From Salminus brasiliensis (lineage: Eukaryota; Chordata; Actinopteri; Characiformes; Bryconidae): 64,000 nucleotides of DNA. The DNA lies in assembly GCF_030463535.1 (NCBI RefSeq), contig NC_132894.1, positions 13,227,433 through 13,291,432 on the forward strand. The letters run 5' to 3'. A program made the position numbers and the translations under genes. Shown piece by piece: positions 1 to 11,828 of the stretch. Numbering within the stretch: position 1 is the first letter of the stretch; the number at the start of each line of letters is the position of its first letter. The notes below the pieces were generated by a model. That model had not been told where the DNA came from. It saw only the letters and a list, made by a program, of their open reading frames with translations, and did no database searches.

Positions 1-943
1 ACAACCATTCTATCTCATTTCTATATTCTTCCATGCTTCTTTTGTTATGTCCTTTCTCATCAGGCTTGTAACTCTCTTCTTCCTTTTTGATTTCTTTTCT
101 TTTTGTGTTTTGGGATTTTTTTTCCTGATATTTTCAAGGCGGTTCTGGTTTAGATAACATTTTCCCAAATGTGTTCAAATGTCAGACCATGGATGAGTCA
201 GGTCTGTTAGCAATATTTTTTCACACACATGTTTATTACAGTATGACTCCTGTAATATAAAGACAATGATCTTGTTCAGTATCAAATACTTGCAGGCCTA
301 TTTGTGCTACACCACAAAGTAGCATTAATAAGTTTAGTTACAGTCTAAACTTGGTATTAGTATACCAGCTTTAAAGTAAAAAGAAAACAACAATGCACTG
401 AAATTGACATTTTTAGTCTCTTTTTAAAAGTCTAAGATGTTCTCACGGAAAATACTAGCGTGTCAACTGGCTTAAACTTTTTTCCGCATAAAAAACGTTC
501 TCTTCACTCCCATGGCACAGTTTGACTGACACAAAGGCAAACAACAGGCCCTGTGTATTGTGCATACACTTTCCTTCTGATTCGCCATTTGTACACTTAT
601 TTTTATGCGGCCAAAAGTGTTTTTCTTCAGTCATTTTATTTTTAAGATAGTCATTTCTTTTGCTCTACTCTGCCTCTGTAGAAAAATTAGTGCTTCTGCC
701 ATGTGTACTTTTTCTTCAGACCATTAAAATCCTAAAGACTAATCGTTCAATTGTTTCTGTCCGAATATTGCAAGGAAACAAGTGTTTGTAGTATTGGTTG
801 TGATGTTTAAGCCTGTAACCCTTGCTTCCATTTATGTGCGGGTTTTGCAGTGGAATCTAAACCTGTTAGTGAATGCTGAGGACAATTGTTTCATCAGTGT
901 CAGTGAAAAGAATGTATTATTTGAGTTTAAACCACAGTGAATG

Positions 944-1243
944 AAAAAGACTGAGTCCCGCTGTCTTGCTCAGGCTGCACTGCAGGGTCTATTCACAGGC
1001 GCCATCCCACTACTGATCGGCACGGGGGCTTTGACCTGCTCCGTTTCCGACCTGGGCCGGTTCACCCCTCCTTAGACGACCTGGTGGTCCCGAGCTCCCT
1101 CAGAAACACCATATCGACACCGACCTTAGTGCGGACACCCGATCAACATAGTCCACTACAGCCCAGAACCCCTGAACTCAAACGGTCCGCCAGCCTCAGC
1201 CTCCCGATAACTTGGATTACAGGCGCGCGCCACTTCGCCCGGC
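944..1243 (-). ncRNA. rn7sl: 7SL RNA (SRP RNA) gene, array copy 1
   Basis: This is a full-length 300-nt signal recognition particle RNA, the scaffold that binds SRP9/14, SRP19, SRP54 and SRP68/72 to target secretory proteins to the ER. On the minus strand it starts GCCGGGCGAAGTGGCGCGCG, like vertebrate 7SL and Alu 5' ends. A 7SL-type A box (GTGGCGCGCGCCTG) and B box (GTTTGAGTTCAG) follow. The S domain has a perfect GAG-GGAG-CTC hairpin, which is the SRP19-binding helix 6 tetraloop. It also has helix 8, CAGGTCGGAAACGGAGCAGG, with a GAAA loop and the SRP54-binding symmetric loop. The 3' end is a five-T Pol III terminator at 944-948. The whole S domain is present, so this is 7SL and not an Alu-like SINE. 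The helix 5/6 strand reads CACTAAGGTCGG, where human has CACTAAGTTCGG. Confidence 0.95.
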
Positions 1244-1364
1244 GGCAGTCGAGTTGATTTGGGGAGGTTTTAGCCTGCAGATACAAACTCACGCTGCCCA
1301 CTGGTGGGAAAACGAGGAGTTACACAGACCTAAAGAGTCTCTTACAGACAGCGCCCTCTGGTCT
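1244..1364 (-). promoter_or_regulatory. Conserved 5' flank of the 7SL genes (shown for copy 1)
   Basis: Vertebrate 7SL genes need upstream elements as well as the internal boxes. Reading away from the start at 1243, there is an A-rich CTAAAA segment at about -24 to -31, a possible TATA-like position. A GCGTGAGTTT motif lies at about -42 to -55, roughly where human 7SL has its ATF/CRE site, though it is not a consensus CRE. At 1351-1364 (-108 to -121) is AGACCAGAGGGCGCTG, a good but imperfect CTCF-type core. The same arrangement precedes the other copies (for example 2953-2966 for copy 2). Function is inferred from position only. Confidence 0.45.
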
Positions 1365-2545
1365 TTTATCTTTTAGTTTACATTGCTTGTTACATTGAGT
1401 TCTATGCTTCATCTTCACCAGTTATTCAGTTTTCAGGTAAGATGCCACGTTGTTTTAGGCGAACATTAAACCTGTTCACTGTAGTCTACTGACAGGGCGG
1501 TTAAAACCTCTGTAGACTAGTAGTACATTTCATCATTTTAGACTGAATGAATAATAGTCATGAACTCAACTGCTTTGAAATGTGTAAATCAGGAGTTACA
1601 AGAATAAACTTCAGCATGTTTAGAGCTCTGTCAAAAATACAACCATTCTATCTCATTTCTATATTCTTCCATGCTTCTTTTGTTATGTCCTTTCTCATCA
1701 GGCTTGTAACTCTCTTCTTCCTTTTTGATTTCTTTTCTTTTTGTGTTTTGGGATTTTTTTTTTCCTGATATTTTCAAGGCGGTTCTGGTTTAGATAACAT
1801 TTTCCCAACTGTGTTCAAATGTCAGACCATGCATGAGTCAGGTCTATTAGCAATATTTTTTCATTCACATGTTTATTACAGTATGACTCCTGTAATATAA
1901 AGACAATGATCTTGTTCAGTATCAATACTTGCAGGCCTATTTGTGCTACACCACAAAGTAGCATTAATAAGTTTAGTTACAGTCTAAACTTGGTATTAGT
2001 ATACCAGCTTTAAAGTAAAAAGAAAACAACAATGCACTGAAATTGACATTTTTTGTCTCTTTTTAAAAGTCTAAGATGTTCTCACGGAAAATACTAGCGT
2101 GTCAACTGGCTTAAACCTTTTTCTGCATAAAAAACGTTCTCTTTACTCCCATGGCACAGTTTGACTGACACAAAGGCAAACAACAGGCCCTGTGTATTGT
2201 GCATACACTTTCCTTCTGATTCGCCATTTCAGTCATTTTGTTTTTAAGATAGTCATTTCTTTTGCTCTACTCTGCCTCTGTAGAAAAAGTAGTGCTTCTG
2301 CCATGTGTACTTTTTCTTCAGACCATTAAAATCCTAAAGACTAATCGTTAAATTGTTTCTGTCCGAATATTGTAAGGAAACAAGTGTTTGTAGTATTGGT
2401 TGTGATGTTTAAGCCTGTAACCCTTGCTTCCATTTATGTGCGGGTTTTGCAGTGGAATCTAAACCTGTTAGTGAATGCTGAGGACAATTGTTTCATCAGT
2501 GTCAGTGAAAAGAATGTATTATTTGAGTTTAAACCACAGTGAATG

Positions 2546-2845
2546 AAAAAGACTGAGTCCCGCTGTCTTGCTCAGGCTGCACTGCAGGGTCTATTCACAG
2601 GCGCCATCCCACTACTGATCGGCACGGGGGCTTTGACCTGCTCCGTTTCCGACCTGGGCCGGTTCACCCCTCCTTAGACGACCTGGTGGTCCCGAGCTCC
2701 CTCAGAAACACCATATCGATACCGACCTTAACGCGGACACCCGATCAACATAGTCCACGACAGCCCAGAACCCCTGAACTCAAACGGTCCGCCAGCCTCA
2801 GCCTCCCAGTAACTTGGATTACAGGCGCGCGCCACTTCGCCCAGC
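2546..2845 (-). ncRNA. rn7sl: 7SL RNA gene, array copy 2 (GCT-type 5' end)
   Basis: This is a 300-nt 7SL copy with all domains and a TTTTT terminator at 2546-2550. The 5' end reads GCTGGGCG instead of GCCGGGCG. The helix 6 strand reads GTTAAGGTCGGTAT. The GGAG and GAAA tetraloops are intact. Copies 6, 9 and 11 share this haplotype, including the flanking GATTTAGGG on the plus strand. Confidence 0.94.
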
Positions 2846-3148
2846 GGCAGTCGAGTTGATTTAGGGAGGTTTTAGCCTGCAGATACAAACTCACGCTGCC
2901 CACTGGTGGGAAAACGAGGAGTTACACAGACCTAAAGAGTCTCTTACAGACAGCGCCCTCTGGTCTTTTATCTTTTAGTTTACATTGCTTGTTACATTGA
3001 GTTCTGTGCTTCATCTTCACCAGTTATTAAGTTTTCAGGTAAGATGCCACGTTGTTTTAGGCGAACATGAAACCTGTTCACTGTAGTCTACTGACAGGGC
3101 GGTTAAAACCTCTGTAGACTAGTAGTACATTTCATCATTTTAGACTGA

Positions 3149-4070
3149 ATGAATAACAGTCATGAACTCAACTGCTTTGAAATGTGTAAATCAGGAGTTA
3201 CAAGAATAAACTTCAGCATGTTTAGTGCTCTGTCAAAAATACAACCATTCTATCTCATTTCTATATTCTTCCATGCTTCTTTTGTTATGTCCTTTCTCAT
3301 CTGGCTTGTAACTCTCTTCTTCCTTTTTGATTTCTTTTCTTTTTGTGTTTTGGGATTTTTTTCCCTGATATTTTCAAGGCTGTTCTGGTTTAGATAACAT
3401 TTTCCCAACTGTGTTCAAATGTCAGACCATGGATGAGTCAGGTCTGTTAGCAATATTTTTTCATTCACCTGTTTATTACAGTATGACTCCTGTAATATAA
3501 AGACAATGATCTTGTTCAGTATCAATACTTGCAGGCCTATTTGTGCTACACCACAAAGTAGCATTAATAAGTTTAGTTACAGTCTAAACTTGGTATTAGT
3601 ATACCAGCTTTAAAGTAAAAAGAAAACAACAATGCACTGAAATTGACATTTTTAGTCTCTTTTTAAAAGTCTAAGATGTTCTCACGGAAAATACTAGCGT
3701 GTCAACTGGCTTAAACTTTTTTCCGCATAAAAAACGTTCTCTTTACTCCCATGGCACAGTTTGACTGACACAAAGGCAAACAACAAGCCCTGTGTATTGT
3801 GCATACACTTTCCTTCTGATTCGCCATTTGTACATTTATTTTTATGCGGCCAAAAGTGTTTTTCTTCAGTCATTTTGTTTTTAAGATAGTCATTTCTTTT
3901 GCTCTACTCTACCTCTGTAGAAAAAGTAGTGCTTCTGCCATGTGTACTTTTTCTTCAGACCATTAAAATCCTAAAGACTAATCGTTAAATTGTTTCTGTC
4001 CGAATATTGCAAGGAAACAAGTGTTTATAGTATTGGTTGTGATGTTTAAGTAGTACATTTCATAATTTTA
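3149..4070. repeat. Truncated array unit that has lost its 7SL gene
   Basis: The spacer half of this unit is normal down to GATGTTTAAG at 4041-4050. The sequence then jumps to TAGTACATTTCAT, which normally lies about 710 bp further on. The missing stretch contains the whole 7SL gene and its 5' flank. The LINE insertion begins about 20 bp after the junction. The unit is therefore dead as a 7SL locus. Confidence 0.9.
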
Positions 4071-6010
4071 GAATCAGAATCAGAATCTCTTTATTTCACC
4101 AAGTATGTTACTCATACAAGGAATTTGTCTTGGTGAGAGCAACACGTATGACAAGTAACAAAAAACACAGAACACAGTCTTAAACTAAAGGAAAATGACA
4201 CTAAACAATAAATAGGGTAGGAGATAAATTAAAAAAGTAAAAAGTACTAAAGGTAATAAAGAGCTGAAAATATATTTACAGAAAAGAAAAGAACATCTGT
4301 ACAGGTGTGCAAATAGTCATAGTGCAAAATAGGCAGAGTGCAAAATAGCTGTTCAGTCCGGTTTGGTACAGTTCAGTTGTAAGTTTAGAGGTTTACAGTG
4401 GGAGGTGACCACTGTGATTGAGGAGCGCTACAGCTCTGGGGAAGAAGCTGTTAGCATTACGTGTTGTGCTGGTTTTGATGGACCGCAGTCTTCTACCCGA
4501 GGGGAGTGTCTGGAAGAGGAGGTGTCCAGGATGTGAGGGGTCAGATGTAATCTTGCCAGCCCGCTTCCTCACCCTGCTGGTGTAGATCTGCTGAAGTGAT
4601 GGCAGGTTACATCCGATGATCCTCTCTGCTGTCCTGATGATGCGCTGGAGTTTGGTTCTTTCTTGTGAGGTGGAGGAACCAAACCAGATAGTTATGGAGG
4701 CTGTGATAATGGACTCGATGATCGCTGTGTAGAACTGGATCATCAGGGTCTGTGGCAGGTTGAATTTCTTGAGCTGTCTCAAGAAGAACATTCTTTGTTG
4801 AGCTTTCTTGATGATGGAGATGGTGTTTTTCTCCCATTTCAAGTCTCTGGAAATGGTGGTGCCCAGGAACTTGAGTGACTCCACCATTGATACTGCAGTG
4901 TTGTTGATGTGGAGGGGGGGAAGGGTGGGTGGATTGCGTCGAAAGTCCACCACCATCTCTACAGTCTTTTCTGTGTTTAGCAGCAGGTGGTTGTTGCTGC
5001 ACCAGGACACCAGCTGCTCAATTTCCTTTCTGTAAGCAGACTCATCACCGTTGGCTATGAGGCCCACCAGAGTGGAGTCATCTGCAAATTTCAGGATCTT
5101 TACAGCTGGATCTTTGGAGACACAGTCATTAGTGTAGAGGCTGAAGAGAAGGGGTGAAAGAACACAACCCTGAGGGACTCCAGTACTGAGTGTCCGGAGG
5201 TCTGAAGTGTGCTTCCCCAGCCGCACCTGCTGTCTCCTGTCTGTCAGAAAATCCACGATCCACCGACACATGGAGTCTGGCACTGACAGCTGGGAGAGTT
5301 TGGCCTGAAGAAGCTGCGGCACAACAGTGTTAAAGGCCGAGCTAAAGTCCACAAACAAAACCCTAGCATAGTTTCCATGGCTGTCGAGATGTTGCAGGAT
5401 AAAGTGCAGGGTCAGGTTGACCACATCATCGATAGACCTGTTTGCTCGGTACGCAAACTGCAAGGGGTCCAGCAGGGGATCTGTGATGGACTTCAGGTGG
5501 GCTAGGATCAGGCGTTCAAAGACCTTCATGACTACAGAGGTCAGGGCGACAGGCCTGTAATCATTCAGTCTGGTGATGGTGGATTTCTTGGGAACTGGAA
5601 TGATGGTGGAGGTTTTGAAGCAGGCTGGAACAGAGCAGAGTTCCAGTGATCTGTTAAAAATGTCTGTAAACACTGGAGCTAGTTGGTCACAGCAGTGTTT
5701 TAGGGTGGATGGAGAGACTGAGTCGGGCCCGGGGGCTTTCCTCACCTTCTGTCTGCTGAAGAGCCTGTGAACATCCTGCAGGTTGATGCAGAGATGAGCA
5801 GGAGGCAGAGGTGAGAGGGCCAGTGTGGGGGTGGAGGTGGAGGGGGGTGATGGGTGGTAGACGGTCTGATTGTCTTTTGTGAGTTCAAATCTGCAGTAGA
5901 ACTCATTCAGGTCATTGGTGAGGTGTCGGTCGTTCAGAAGGTGGGGGGTCTTTCTCACCTTGTGACCAGTGAGAAGCTGAAGGCCTTTCCAGGCTGAAGA
6001 TGGGTCGTAT
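4071..6010 (-). mobile_element. 5'-truncated non-LTR retrotransposon (CR1/L2/Rex1-like LINE)
   Basis: A LINE fragment of about 1.94 kb lies on the minus strand inside a 7SL array unit. The 3' tail, at the left end, is a short direct repeat based on GATTCT. The 5' end stops within the coding frame near 6010, so the endonuclease part is absent, as expected from incomplete target-primed reverse transcription. The insertion lies between TTTTAGA and AATGAATAA of the unit, with a few bases of the target lost and no clear target-site duplication. The unit next to it also lacks its 7SL gene. I place it in the CR1/L2/Rex1 group from its reverse-transcriptase motifs; the exact family is uncertain. Confidence 0.9.
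4393..6009 (-). pseudogene. LINE reverse transcriptase, C-terminal part of ORF2
   Basis: The open frame is uninterrupted from the truncated 5' end (about 6009) to the stop at 4393. The first Met-like codon near 5958 is really GTG, and the frame continues upstream as SSAWKGLQLLTGHK, so no native start is present. Motifs in order are RKAPGPDSV, the palm entry NDYRPVALTSVVMKVFERL, FVDFSSAFNT, GVPQGCVLSPLLF, the catalytic FADD (usual form YADD or FADD) and KFLGTTIS. After these comes the C-terminal region typical of fish CR1/L2-like elements. The AP-endonuclease domain is missing, so it cannot be autonomous. The frame has no internal stop, which suggests a fairly recent insertion. Confidence 0.88.
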
Positions 6011-6990
6011 AATGAATAATAGTCATGAACTCAACTGCTTTGAAATGTGTAAATCAGGAGTTACAAGAATAAACTTCAGCATGTTTAGTGCTCTGTCAAA
6101 AATACAACCATTCTATCTCATTTCTATATTCTTCCATGCTCATTTTGTTATGTCCTTTCTCATCTGGCTTGTAACTCTCTTCTTCCTTTTTGATTTGTTT
6201 TGTGTTTTTTTTTTCCTGATATTTTCAAGGCGGTTCTGGTTTAGATAACATTTTCCCAAATGTGTTCAAATGTCAGACCATGGATGAGTCAGGTCTGTTA
6301 GCAATATTTTTTCACACACATGTTTATTACAGTATGACTCCTGTAATATAAAGACAATGATCTTGTTCAGTATCAATACTTGCAGGCCTATTTGTGCTAC
6401 ACCACAAAGTAGCATTAATAAGTTTAGTTACAGTCTAAACTTGGTATTAGTATACCAGCTTTAAAGTAAAAAGAAAACAACAATGCACTGAAATTGACAT
6501 TTTTAGTCTCTTTTTAAAAGTCTAAGATGTTCTCACGGAAAATACTAGCGTGTCAACTGGCTTAAACCTTTTTCTGCATAAAAAACGTTCTCTTTACTCC
6601 CATGGCACAGTTTGACTGACACAAAGGCAAACAACAGGCCCTGTGTATTGTGCATACACTTTTCTTCTGATTCGCCATTTCAGTCATTTTGTTTTTAAGA
6701 TAGTCATTTCTTTTGCTCTACTCTGTAGAGAAAGTAGTGCTTCTGCCATGTGTACTTTTTCTTCAGACCATTAAAATCCTAAAGACTAATCGTTAAATTA
6801 TTTCTGTCCGAATATTGCAAGGAAACAAGTGTTTGTAGTATTGGTTGTGATGTTTAAGCCTGTAACCCTTGCTTCCATTTATGTGCGGGTTTTGCAGTGG
6901 AATCTAAACCTGTTAGTGAATGCTGAGGACAATTGTTTCATCAGTGTCAGTGAAAAGAATGTATTATTTGAGTTTAAACCACAGTGAATG

Positions 6991-7290
6991 AAAAAGACTG
7001 AGTCCCGCTGTCTTGCTCAGGCTGCACTGCAGGGTCTATTCACAGGCGCCATCCCACTACTGATCGGCACGGGGGCTTTGACCTGCTCCGTTTCCGACCT
7101 GGGCCGGTTCACCCCTCCTTAGACGACCTGGTGGACCCGAGCTCCCTCAGAAACACCATATCGACACCGACCTTAGCGCGGACACCCGATCAACATAGTC
7201 CACGACAGCCCAGAATCCCTGAACTCAAACGGTCCGCCAGTCTCAGCCTCCCAGTAACTTGGATTACAGGCGCGCGCCACTTCGCCCGGC
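6991..7290 (-). ncRNA. rn7sl: 7SL RNA gene, array copy 3
   Basis: This is a full 300-nt copy in the first unit to the right of the LINE. It has a GCCGGGCG 5' end, a GGAG helix 6 loop, a GAAA helix 8 loop and a TTTTT terminator at 6991-6995. The helix 6 strand is GCTAAGGTCGGTGT. A small difference from the other copies lies upstream of the B box (plus strand CAGAATCCCTG). Confidence 0.94.
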
Positions 7291-8626
7291 GGCAGTCGAG
7301 TTGATTTGGGGAGGTTTTAGCCTGCAGATACAAACTCACGCTGCCCACTGGTGGGCAAACGAGGAGTTACACAGACCTAAAGAGTCTCTTACAGACAGCG
7401 CCCTCTGGTCTTTTATCTTTTAGTTTACATTGCTTGTTACATTGAGTTCTGTGCTTCATCTTCACCAGTTATTCAGTTTTCAGGTAAGATGCCACGTTGT
7501 TTTAGGCGAACATGAAACCTGTTCACTGTAGTCTACTGACAGGGCGGTTAAAACCTCTGTAGACTAGTAGTACATTTCATCATTTTAGACTGGATGAATA
7601 ATAGTCATGAACTCAACTGCTTTGAACTGTGTAAATCAGGAGTTACAAGAATAAACTTCAGCATGTTTAGTGCTCTGTCAAAAATAAAACCATTCTATCT
7701 CATTTCTATATTCTTCCATGCTCATTTTGTTATGTCATTTCTCTTCTGGCTTGTAACTCTCTTCTTCCTTTTTGATTTCTTTTCTTTTTGTGTTTTGGGA
7801 TTTTTTTCCTGATATTTTCAAGGCTGTTCTGGTTTAGATAACATTTTCCCAACTGTGTTCAAATGTCAGACCATGGATGAGTCAGGTCTGTTAGCAATAT
7901 TTTTTCACACACATGTTTATTACAGTATGACTCCTGTAATATAAAGACAATGATCTTGTTCAGTATCAATACTTGCAGGCCTATTTGTGCTACACCACAA
8001 AGTAGCATTAATAAGTTTAGTTACAGTCTAAACTTGGTATTAGTATACCAGCTTTAAAGTAAAAAGAAAACAACAATGCACTGAAATTGACATTTTTAGT
8101 CTCTTTTTAAAAGTCTAAGATGTTCTCACGGAAAATACTAGCGTGTCAACTGGCTTAAACTTTTTTCCGCATAAAAAACGTTCTCTTCACTCCCATGGCA
8201 CAGTTTGACTGACACAAAGGCAAACAACAGGCCCTGTGTATTGTGCATACACTTTCCTTCTGATTCGCCATTTGTACATTTATTTTTATGCGGCCAAAAG
8301 TGTTTTTCTTCAGTCATTTTATTTTTAAGATAGTCATTTATTTTGCTCTATTCTGCCTCTGTAGAAAAATTAGTGCTTCTGCCATGTGTACTTTTTCTTC
8401 AGACCATTAAAATCCTAAAGACTAATCGTTCAATTGTTTCTGTCCGAATATTGCAAGGAAACAAGTGTTTGTAGTATTGGTTGTGATGTTTAAGCCTGTA
8501 ACCCTTGCTTCCATTTATGTGCGGGTTTTGCAGTGGAATCTAAACCTGTTAGTGAATGCTGAGGACAATTGTTTCATCAGTGTCAGTGAAAAGAATGTAT
8601 TATTTGAGTTTAAACCACAGTGAATG

Positions 8627-8926
8627 AAAAAGACTGAGTCCCGCTGTCTTGCTCAGGCTGCACTGCAGGGTCTATTCACAGGCGCCATCCCACTACTGAT
8701 CGGCACGGGGGCTTTGACCTGCTCCGTTTCCGACCTGGGCCGGTTCACCCCTCCTTAGACGACCTGGTGGACCCGAGCACCCTCAGGAGCACCATATCAA
8801 TACCGAACTTAGCGCGGACACCCGATCAACATAGTCCACGACAACCCAGAACCCCTGAACTGAAACGGTCCGCCAGCCTCAGCCTCCCAGTAACTTGGAT
8901 TACAGGCGCGCGCCACTTCGCCCGGC
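8627..8926 (-). ncRNA. rn7sl: 7SL RNA gene, array copy 4, probably a pseudogene
   Basis: The copy is 300 nt and has a TTTTT terminator, but it has changes no other copy has. The helix 6 apical hairpin reads GAG-GGTG-CTC where the others have GAG-GGAG-CTC, which alters the SRP19-binding tetraloop. The internal B-box core reads GTTTCAGTTC in place of GTTTGAGTTC. Flanking helix positions also differ (GGTGCTCCTGAGGG against GGTGTTTCTGAGGG). Together these suggest a decaying or specialised copy. The 5' end and helix 8 are normal. Confidence 0.88.
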
Positions 8927-10226
8927 GGCAGTCGAGCTGATTTGGGGAGGTTTTAGCCTGCAGATACAAACTCACGCTGCCCACTGGTGGGCAAACGAGG
9001 AGTTACACAGACCTAAAGAGTCTCTTACAGACAGCGCCCTCTGGTCTTTTATCTTTTAGTTTACATTGCTTGTTACATTGAGTTCTGTGCTTCATTTTCA
9101 CCAGTTATTCAGTTTTCAGGTAAGATGCCACGTTGTTTTAGGCGAACATGAAACCTGTTCACTGTAGTCTACTGACAGGGCGGTTAAAACCTCTGTAGAC
9201 TAGTAGTACATTTCATCATTTTAGACTGAATGAATAATAGTCATGAACTCAACTGCTTTGAAATGTGTAAATCAGGAGTTACAAGAATAAACTTCAGCAT
9301 GTTTAGTGCTCTGTCAAAAATACAACCATTCTATCTTATTTCTATATTCTTCCATGCTCATTTTGTTATGTCCTTTCTCATCTGGCTTGTAACTCTCTTC
9401 TTCCTTTTTGATTTCTTTTCTTTTTGTGTTTTGGGATTTTTTTTCCTGATATTTTCAAGGCTGTTCTGGTTTAGATAACATTTTCCCAACTGTGTTCAAA
9501 TGTCTGACCATGGATGAGTCAGGTCTGTTAGCAATATTTTTTCACACACATGTTTATTACAGTATGACTCCTGTAATATAAAGACAATGATCTTGTTCAG
9601 TATCAATACTTGCAGGCCTATTTGTGCTACACCACAAAGTAGCATTAATAAGTTTAGTTACAGTCTAAACTTGGTATTAGTATACCAGCTTTAAAGTAAA
9701 AAGAAAACAACAATGCACTGAAATTGACATTTTTTGTCTCTTTTTAAAAGTCTAAGATGTTCTCACGGAAAATACTAGCGTGTCAACTGGCTTAAACCTT
9801 TTTCTGCATAAAAAACGTTCTCTTTACTCCCATGGCACAGTTTGACTGACACAAAGGCAAACAACAGGCCCTGTGTATTGTGCATACACTTTTCTTCTGA
9901 TTCGCCATTTCAGTCATTTTGTTTTTAAGATAGTCATTTCTTTTGCTCTACTCTGCCTCTGTAGAAAAAGTAGTGCTTCTGCCATGTGTACTTTTTCTAC
10001 AGACCATTAAAATCCTAAAGACTAATCGTTAAATTGTTTCTGTCCGAATATTGTAAGGAAACAAGTGTTTGTAGTATTGGTTATGATGTTTAAGCCTGTA
10101 ACCCTTGCTTCCATTTATGTGCGGGTTTTGCAGTGGAATCTAAACCTGTTAGTGAATGCTGAGGACAATTGTTTCATCAGTGTCAGTGAAAAGAATGTAT
10201 TATTTGAGTTTAAACCACAGTGAATG

Positions 10227-10526
10227 AAAAAGACTGAGTCCCGCTGTCTTGCTCAGGCTGCACTGCAGGGTCTATTCACAGGCGCCATCCCACTACTGAT
10301 CGGCACGGGGGCTTTGACCTGCTCCGTTTCCGACCTGGGCCGGTTCACCCCTCCTTAGACGACCTGGTGTACCCGAGCTCCCTCAGAAACACCATATCCA
10401 TACCGAACTTAGCGCGGACACCCGATCAACATAGTCCACTACAGCCCAGAACCCCTGAACTCAAACGGTCCGCCAGCCTCAGCCTCCCGATAACTTGGAT
10501 TACAGGCGCGCGCCACTTCGCCCGGC
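10227..10526 (-). ncRNA. rn7sl: 7SL RNA gene, array copy 5
   Basis: This is a 300-nt copy with a GCCGGGCG 5' end, both diagnostic tetraloops and a terminator at 10227-10231. Its helix 6 strand GCTAAGTTCGGTATGG keeps the CTAAGTTCGG core found in human 7SL. Copies 7, 10, 14 and 15 share this class, and it looks the most canonical of the array. Confidence 0.95.
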
Positions 10527-11828
10527 GGCAGTCGAGTTGATTTGGGGAGGTTTTAGCCTGCAGATACAAACTCACGCTGCCCACTGGTGGGCAAACGAGG
10601 AGTTACACAGACCTAAAGAGTCTCTTACAGACAGCGCCCTCTGGTCTTTTATCTTTTAGTTTACATTGCTTGTTACATTGAGTTCTGTGCTTCATCTTCA
10701 CCAGTTATTCAGTTTTCAGGTAAGATGCCACGTTGTTTTAGGCGAACATGAAACCTGTTCACTGTAGTCTACTGACAGGGCGGTTAAAACCTCTGTAGAC
10801 TAGTAGTACATTTCATCATTTTAGACTGAATGAATAATAGTCATGAACTCAACTGCTTTGAAATGTGTAAATCAGGAGTTACAAGAATAAACTTCAGCAT
10901 GTTTAGTGCTCTGTCAAAAATACAACCATTCTATCTCATTTCTATATTCTTCCATGCTTCTTTTGTTATGTCCTTTCTCATCAGGCTTGTAACTCTCTTC
11001 TTCCTTTTTGATTTCTTTTCTTTTTGTGTTTTGGGATTTTTTTTTTCCTGATATTTTCAAGGCGGTTCTGGTTTAGATAACATTTTCCCAAATGTGTTCA
11101 AATGTCAGACCATGCATGAGTCAGGTCTATTAGCAATATTTTTTCATTCACATGTTTATTACAGTATGACTCCTGTAATATAAAGACAATGATCTTGTTC
11201 AGTATCAATACTTGCAGGCCTATTTGTGCTACACCACAAAGTAGCATTAATAAGTTTAGTTACAGTCTAAACTTGGTATTAGTATACCAGCTTTAAAGTA
11301 AAAAGAAAACAACAATGCACTGAAATGGACATTTTTAGTCTCTTTTTAAAAGTCTAAGATGTTCTCACGGAAAATACTAGCGTGTCAACTGGCTTAAACT
11401 TTTTTCTGCATAAAAAACGTTCTCTTTACTCCCATGGCACAGTTTGACTGACACAAAGGCAAACAACAGGCCCTGTGTATTGTGCATACACTTTCCTTCT
11501 GATTCGCCATTTCAGTCATTTTGTTTTTAAGATAGTCATTTCTTTTGCTCTACTCTGCCTCTGTAGAAAAAGTAGTGCTTCTGCCATGTGTACTTTTTCT
11601 TCAGACCATTAAAATCCTAAAGACTAATCGTTAAATTGTTTCTGTCCGAATATTGTAAGGAAACAAGTGTTTGTAGTATTGGTTGTGATGTTTAAGCCTG
11701 TAACCCTTGCTTCCATTTATGTGCGGGTTTTGCAGTGGAATCTAAACCTGTTAGTGAATGCTGAGGACAATTGTTTCATCAGTGTCAGTGAAAAGAATGT
11801 ATTATTTGAGTTTAAACCACAGTGAATG

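Noticed and set aside
944-1243. Alu-like sequence (GATTACAGGCGCGCGCCAC), suggesting primate contamination or an Alu SINE
   Set aside because: The full S domain and a Pol III terminator are present in a 300-nt gene. Alu is itself derived from 7SL, so the likeness is shared ancestry.
4607-5770. Other-frame reading frames within the LINE
   Set aside because: They are shadows of the reverse-transcriptase frame on the minus strand.
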